Below are positions 59,261-64,000 of a stretch of DNA of 64,000 bases, in pieces. The stretch is from Pogostemon cablin (Eukaryota > Streptophyta > Magnoliopsida > Lamiales > Lamiaceae). The DNA lies in NCBI GenBank assembly GCA_023678885.1, contig CM042994.1, positions 19,501,073 through 19,565,072 on the forward strand, read 5' to 3'. The translations under genes and the position numbers were made by a program. The first letter of the stretch is position 1, and the number at the start of each line of letters is the position of its first letter. The notes beneath the pieces were generated by a model, which was given only the letters and a program-made list of their open reading frames with translations, did no database searches and was not told where the DNA came from.

Positions 59261-60057
59261 TTGGATGAAAAATTCAAGAAATTTGTGGAGATGTTTAAGA
59301 AGATCCATATCAATATTCCTTTCGCAGAAGCTTTAGAAGAGATACCCAACTATGCAAGATTCTTGAAAGACATCATGTCTAAGAAAAGGTGTTTGACTGG
59401 AGATGAGTCAGTGAATAAGGTAGAGAGCTGCAATTCTGTGATACAAAAGAAACTTCATGCGAAGTTGAACGATCCGGGAAGCTTTACCATACCCTGTGAA
59501 ATTAGAAAAAGGACAAGCTAAGAGAACCTTATGTGATTTGGGGGCTATTATAAATTTGATGCCTTATTCCGTATTCATTAAGCTTGATTTGGGGGAGCTG
59601 AAGCTGACATCTGTAGCATTGCAGCTTGCTAATAGATCCTTGACCTACCCAAGGGGGGTAGTTGAAGATGTTTTAGTGAAAGTTAGAAAGTTTATATTTC
59701 TAGTGGACTTCATTGTGCTAGACATGGAAGAAGATGAAGATGACAGAGTTCCTCTAATTTTGGGAAGGCCATTCCTTGCGACTGCAGGAGCAAATATTGA
59801 TGTGAAGAAGGGGGATCTTTAGTTGCAAGTTAATGATGAAGAAGTCGTCTTTTCGCTTGAGAGAGTTATGAAGTGGCCTACTGATATGCAAGAGTGCAGA
59901 AGCATCAAAGAAGTAGAGGGAACCGCAGAGGAGAGTTTGCCTTTGATCCTCTATAAGGATCCTGTTGAAAATGCCGAAGCTAACTTCTTGCTTTTCTTTC
60001 TACTGATTTTGATGACATGTATGATGAGCTTTCTAATGGCTACATTGAATACTTCAT
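59261..60057 (+). pseudogene. Gypsy aspartic protease region (Athila type)
   Basis: 59261-59521 reads KKIHINIPFAEALEEIPNYA and FLKDIMSKKR, the conserved segment before the protease. After a frame change, 59496-59822 holds LCDLGAIINLMPYSVF (the active-site region, with the DLG seen in Athila elements), ANRSLTYPRGVVEDVLVKV, FIVLDMEED and PLILGRPFLATAGA. A stop at 59820 is followed by VNDEEVVFSLERVMKWP in frame. The domain arrangement is that of Athila gag-pro; a reverse transcriptase should follow but is not found. Confidence 0.88.
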
Positions 60058-61713
60058 AAATTTGATTACAAGGATTTAGCAAGAAAGCTTAAACCGACTA
60101 CTGCGAGCCTCAAGGTTGCAAGTGCAAGAGGAACAACACCTATAAAGGTGGCGGATGATATAGTAGTTAAGGTTGAGAAGAAGAATGTAGACAAAGGAAG
60201 AGGAGATGATGCCTACTTGAAGCCTCCTAACTTACCCCTGGATACCAAAAATTTGAAAGTCCTTTCTCTTTTTCTTTATTTTGTGATCAATTTTATACTG
60301 ACCTTGATCTTGATGGTGATAGGTGTGATTCTAAAATTGAGTGGACGATGACAGGAATGAGACGAGAAAGTTTGAGAAAAGAGATTCTACTAATATATGG
60401 TGCCTAAGAAAGGTAAGGTGGTAAGTTTTGATGATAAGTGGGGGAAAACGTATTGGAAGGTAAAGATGAAAGAAGATCGCCCTCTTAATCAGTAGTCTAC
60501 AAAAATTCTACATTCTGTCGTGACTCTCCGACGTTAAACATGAGCACCTGTTGGGGGCTTACCCTCTTGTTTTACTGCTTTTATGTGTTTGTTTAGTGTA
60601 GGAAATTTTATTAGGTGCTTCTTCGTCTATGGTATTCACTTTTTACACACTTAGTTTCTCACTTAGTTTGAACTAAGTTTGGGGGGTAGACGTGCATCCC
60701 AATATCTTGAAGCACCAAGGTAAGTTTTTTCACTTGTGTGTGATACTTGGAGGTTGATTTTTTTAGAATTTTTGGAATTTATTTCGAATTTTCGAATTTT
60801 TTTGCAACGTTCCAAGTGTCTTGTGTTTGTTTTGTTTTCCTAGATTTAGAGTGTGGTTAATTTTTGGTTGAATATTTGAGTTCTCTTATGATTTTACTGA
60901 TGAGTTCTGATTGGTGATGAGATTTATTTGAGCTTTAATGATTATGAAGGATATCGGAGTTGAAAAAGAAGTGAATTCTATCTGAGGCCTATGCCTGGCT
61001 GAGTTGAATAACTCGAGGAGCTTGCAAGATGTGGACGAGATAAATCATGTGCTTTCGTTTCCTTATTTTAATTTTTGTTATTATGTTGAGTATATTGTCT
61101 AGTAGTTGAGGTACTTATGTTTGAGTTTTTGGTTGTGTGCTTATTAAGATCTTATTTGTTAGATTTCTGCCAGAAATTCATATGCTTTTGAAATTGATGA
61201 AGGAAGTGTACTTAAGTTATATTGTGATATGAAGTTTTATATGTTCTTATGAGATATTGCTTACCATGAAGAGTGGTCTGTTACTTGTTAAAATCCATGT
61301 GAGATTTTGAGCCTATTATCATGAACATAAACACATGATGTTTCTTTTTGGTGAGTATCATTCTCGTGTGTGTATTCTAGATCTTGCCTTTTGTCTTGCT
61401 TGAGACCGTGTGTTATGTTAGATAATGGGAGATAATTTTTAGCCATCCTTGATTTTTATGAGTCACTTTGCCAAATAATTTCCTACCAAATAATTATATA
61501 TCCGTAGTTAGCTCTTTTGAGCCTAAAAGCCTTATTTCTTTGGCAACCTACGAAGAGAGCCACTTTGATATCCTATTTGAGCCTTAAATTCCTATATTAG
61601 TGGAGAATTAAATGCTGTCAAAGTGTGTGAATTGATTTTCATGGAGTTTGGAAGGAATAGAATATTTGGAGCTGTACAAGTGATTATGAGCTGAAAAATA
61701 AATTGTTTAGGGG

Positions 61714-61820
61714 TAGTGCCTGAAACTGGTTTCCCAAGATGTTAGAGGTAGTGCCCGAAACTGGTACCCCGAGAAAAGAAGAAGAAGTGCCCAAAACTGG
61801 TACTTCGAGAAAAGGAAAAA
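61714..61820 (+). repeat. Three-copy minisatellite (about 35-bp unit)
   Basis: AGTGCCTGAAACTGGTTTCC, AGTGCCCGAAACTGGTACCC and AGTGCCCAAAACTGGTACTT start three units separated by purine-rich spacers (AGAAAAGAAGAAG). It is probably non-coding now. Confidence 0.8.
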
Positions 61821-62363
61821 GAAAGAAAAAAAGCATGTTGAAGCTTGAAGGAAAAAGAGAGAAAAGAAAATTAGAAGAGCATGAAGCTGGATAGCCTTGA
61901 AGTGTAAAAATCTGCAATACAAAATATCTCTGATTTTGATTCTCTACTAATTGAGTTGCTTTGTCCATATGTTTCCTACCCTAACCAAAGAGCCAACATT
62001 ACATCCTAATAAAAGTCCTTTTTGATTCCATTGTCGAATTATACTTTTAGTGGTGGAGAGTTTGAGATGTTTGACAAGCTTATGGTTACGCATGCACTTG
62101 AATTGACTTTGAGGGTAAACACCATACCCTATAAGTGTATATGTTTTACACTTGAGTGAGAGTAATATACTTCCAGTGAGAATAAGTTGATGGAGCATTT
62201 TAATTGGTAGTAATTTTCCTAACTTGTATGCTATGAATGAATTATTGCATGTAATGAGAGGCTTGACCAGAGTTGATAACAATTGTAATTTGAATGGCCA
62301 AGTTGTCATGTTTCTTGTTTTCCCTTAGATTTTACACACTATCTTTCTTCTTTGTTCGATTTC

Positions 62364-62400
62364 GTTGTTCGGGGACGAACAACATCTTCAGTTTGGGGGG
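62364..62400 (+). promoter_or_regulatory. Hairpin and polypurine tract before the 3' LTR
   Basis: GTTGTTCG, loop GGGA, CGAACAAC forms a perfect 8-bp stem at 62364-62383. AGTTTGGGGGG follows at 62390-62400, just before the LTR. A purine tract here primes plus-strand DNA synthesis. Stem-loops of this type before the tract occur in many plant gypsy elements. Confidence 0.75.
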
Positions 62401-62402
62401 TT

Positions 62403-64000
62403 TGTTTAGTGTAAAAATCTGCATGTTTTAGGGTTCGATTTAGCACCGTTGTGTGATATTTATATTTGTATTTCAACATCTTTTGATTGAATTGCATATA
62501 TTTGTGTTATAGATGCTTGTGAAGTGTTTTTTCGTGTTTTTAGGTGGAAAACGGGGGTAAAAAGTGCAAAAACAGAAGTCGGGAGCGAAGCCGGGCCAAA
62601 ATAGGAATTGGTACAACATGGCATGACTCGTTCTAGACTTGGCATGGGTCGTGCTACCCACATAGTCCACTCGTGCCGGCCACATACGACACGAGATGCC
62701 ATCGCTGCCCAGCATGCCCCGGTAGTGCATGACTCATGCCACTACTTTGCATGACTTGTGCCATATTCAAATGGACGAAATTTGAGGTGTTTTTTATATG
62801 GTTGGAAATCCAAGGAAGAGAGAATCGCGTGATCATAAATATTACCTCAATCGAAGATCGGATGAAGAAGTTATGAGGAAAACCGTGAGGTCATGCAGGC
62901 AGTCGACGGGTGGCACGACCATTGCCTCATTTGGCACGACTCGTGCCGACCACCCAGCTAGCACCCGTGCACCTGTGCCACCCAACTGCCGAGAAATTCA
63001 GACAGCATGCGCCTGGCACGACTCGTGCCACCTATGGCACGACTCGTGTCGCTTCCCAGTGAGTCTGTTTCGTCGTTTTTCAACCCGTTCGTGTTTTTGA
63101 TGTGAAAAAGCCCACTTTTGAGTCATAATTCGAGAATTATCAGTGCCCAACTATAAAAGGAGCCCTTGGGGTGTTCCAAACCCTAACTCTCCATAACTCT
63201 CTACATCCTTACAAACGTTTCCATACCCTTTCACCACACCGTCCAATCCACCCATCCCGGGGAGTTCATCAGTGTTGCTTACTTGAGAAGGAGAATAAGA
63301 AGGTTTAGAATCATGAGGAAAGAAGGGAGAATCATGCCACATCATGGATTTTTCTAATTCTTTCTTTTAAACTTTTGAATTATAGACCTATGGGATTGAT
63401 TTCATACCTAACCATGTGTGTTGCCTGTAACACCATGAGCTAGTACTTCTTGGATAGTGCTAGGTTCTGAAGGTTGAATTGGTTAAATTGATGATCTAGA
63501 ATAGGTTGGATATCTGCAATATACTTATTCCCTTATTAATGCTTTGAATTTAGACTTATATTTTTGTCTTATATGGTCTGCCCTCATTCATGATATGTCA
63601 TTGTCTTATGCATATTTATGCTTGTTGCTTGTGCCATAAAGTGATTATATTTGTCAATTTATTATGGGTAAAGGGAATCTAACTGTATACCTTTATTCAT
63701 TAGAATAATTAATATTTGACACTTAATATATCTATTAATTACCATTCTAGAGGATTTGGTTTCTTAGATTGTTTTGGTTTCTTAGATTGTTAGGTGGAAA
63801 TTGGGGATTAATTCTTAAGTGCCAATAAAGGGAAAGTCTAGTGCTCTAGCCGTTAATAGGATTTTTTATGAAGTACCTAGAAATGGAGTATGAGTTATTC
63901 TTCTGCATCTGAGGGTTTAAACCAGATTAATGTGTTAAGTTTACTTTAAAAGAGGGATTTAACATAATTAAGTGATTGCTTTCATAAGAATTGCAGGGAT
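62403..64000 (+). repeat. LTR 3 (3' LTR), truncated by the window end
   Basis: It starts TGTTTAGTGTAAAAATCTGC and follows LTR 2 throughout, with TATA at 63152-63158. A 16-19-bp local duplication (TTTGGTTTCTTAGATTGTT) occurs at about 63749-63790 and is absent from LTR 2. The element end should lie near 64.3 kb. Confidence 0.88.

Larger units (their letters stand above)
60058..62402 (+). mobile_element. Pol-less 3' internal region of the gypsy element
   Basis: No reverse transcriptase, RNase H or integrase motif is seen. Noteworthy are a hairpin plus polypurine tract at 60662-60686, a three-copy minisatellite at 61714-61820, and a second hairpin plus polypurine tract at 62364-62400. The rest is long AT-rich untranslated sequence. 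Confidence 0.7.
53670..64000 (+). mobile_element. Athila-like Ty3/gypsy retrotransposon without pol (runs off the window)
   Basis: 5' LTR 53670-57224 (about 1.9 kb once the insertion at 54414-56069 is removed), primer-binding-like site near 57227 (GGGCAATTGTCGGGGA), internal region to 62402, polypurine tract (AGTTTGGGGGG, 62390-62400), and a 3' LTR starting at 62403 and cut by the window end; it should finish about 300 bp further on. The internal region (5.2 kb) holds decayed gag and aspartic protease but no reverse transcriptase, RNase H or integrase that I can see. It is a non-autonomous derivative resembling the TR-GAG/LARD concept. In-frame stops show it is no longer translated intact. 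Confidence 0.85.

Noticed and set aside
52260..63060. CRISPR-like array from the repeated CACGACTCGTG motifs
   Set aside because: Spacing is irregular, copies vary, and they lie inside eukaryotic LTR retrotransposons; there are no unique equal-length spacers.
1..64000. tRNA, rRNA or organellar gene insertions
   Set aside because: Reading through the window I saw no clover-leaf tRNA, rRNA segment or chloroplast gene; only a vague mitochondrial-like block at 34985-35130, noted above with low confidence.

Overview
The window is nuclear DNA of a flowering plant. It is AT-rich, and its four multi-exon genes with GT-AG introns encode proteins whose closest remembered relatives are plant proteins: a WDR74-like ribosome biogenesis factor, the plastid-type histone deacetylase HDA14, a plastid fibrillin (FBN5/PAP7-like), and SWC6/SEF of the SWR1 complex. 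MITEs, hAT-type elements, a Ty1/copia element and Athila-like Ty3/gypsy elements fill the rest. A eudicot is clear; an asterid is my guess.

Layout. 0-2 kb: a gypsy-type LTR on the minus strand with its primer-binding site. 2-12 kb: an AT-rich, gene-free stretch holding a rearranged element with a ribosomal protein eS4 (RPS4) fragment, MITEs, long TA tracts and a Helitron-like 3' end. 12.4-20.2 kb: WDR74-like gene, 12 exons, plus strand. 20.4-22.7 kb: a run of DNA transposons, including an hAT-like element with an 8-bp target duplication and a Tourist-like MITE with TTA duplications. 22.8-29.2 kb: HDA14, plus strand, with an apparently mutated splice donor. 29.3-36.7 kb: nested mobile DNA. An hAT-like MITE is followed by a long-inverted-repeat (Pack-MULE-like) element that captured a multicopper-oxidase (SKS) fragment; a MITE sits in its left arm and a complete copia element with 214-bp LTRs in its right arm. 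37.4-42.5 kb: FBN5-like gene, plus strand, preceded by a 667-bp tandem duplication. 44.4-48.0 kb: SWC6/SEF, minus strand, with transposon remains in two introns. 48-52 kb: MITEs and a dead PIF/Harbinger transposase. 52-64 kb: Athila-like gypsy retrotransposons carrying gag and protease but no visible reverse transcriptase or integrase, with nested copies and an inserted solo LTR.

The four host genes are unrelated housekeeping or plastid genes and form no operon or cluster. What unites the window is its transposon history: insertions in introns, in a probable promoter and inside other transposons, two independent captures of host gene fragments, and a distinctive near-palindromic 15-bp motif scattered through the gypsy family. 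Exon coordinates were worked out by hand from splice sites, reading frame and remembered homologues; no alignment or database search was run.
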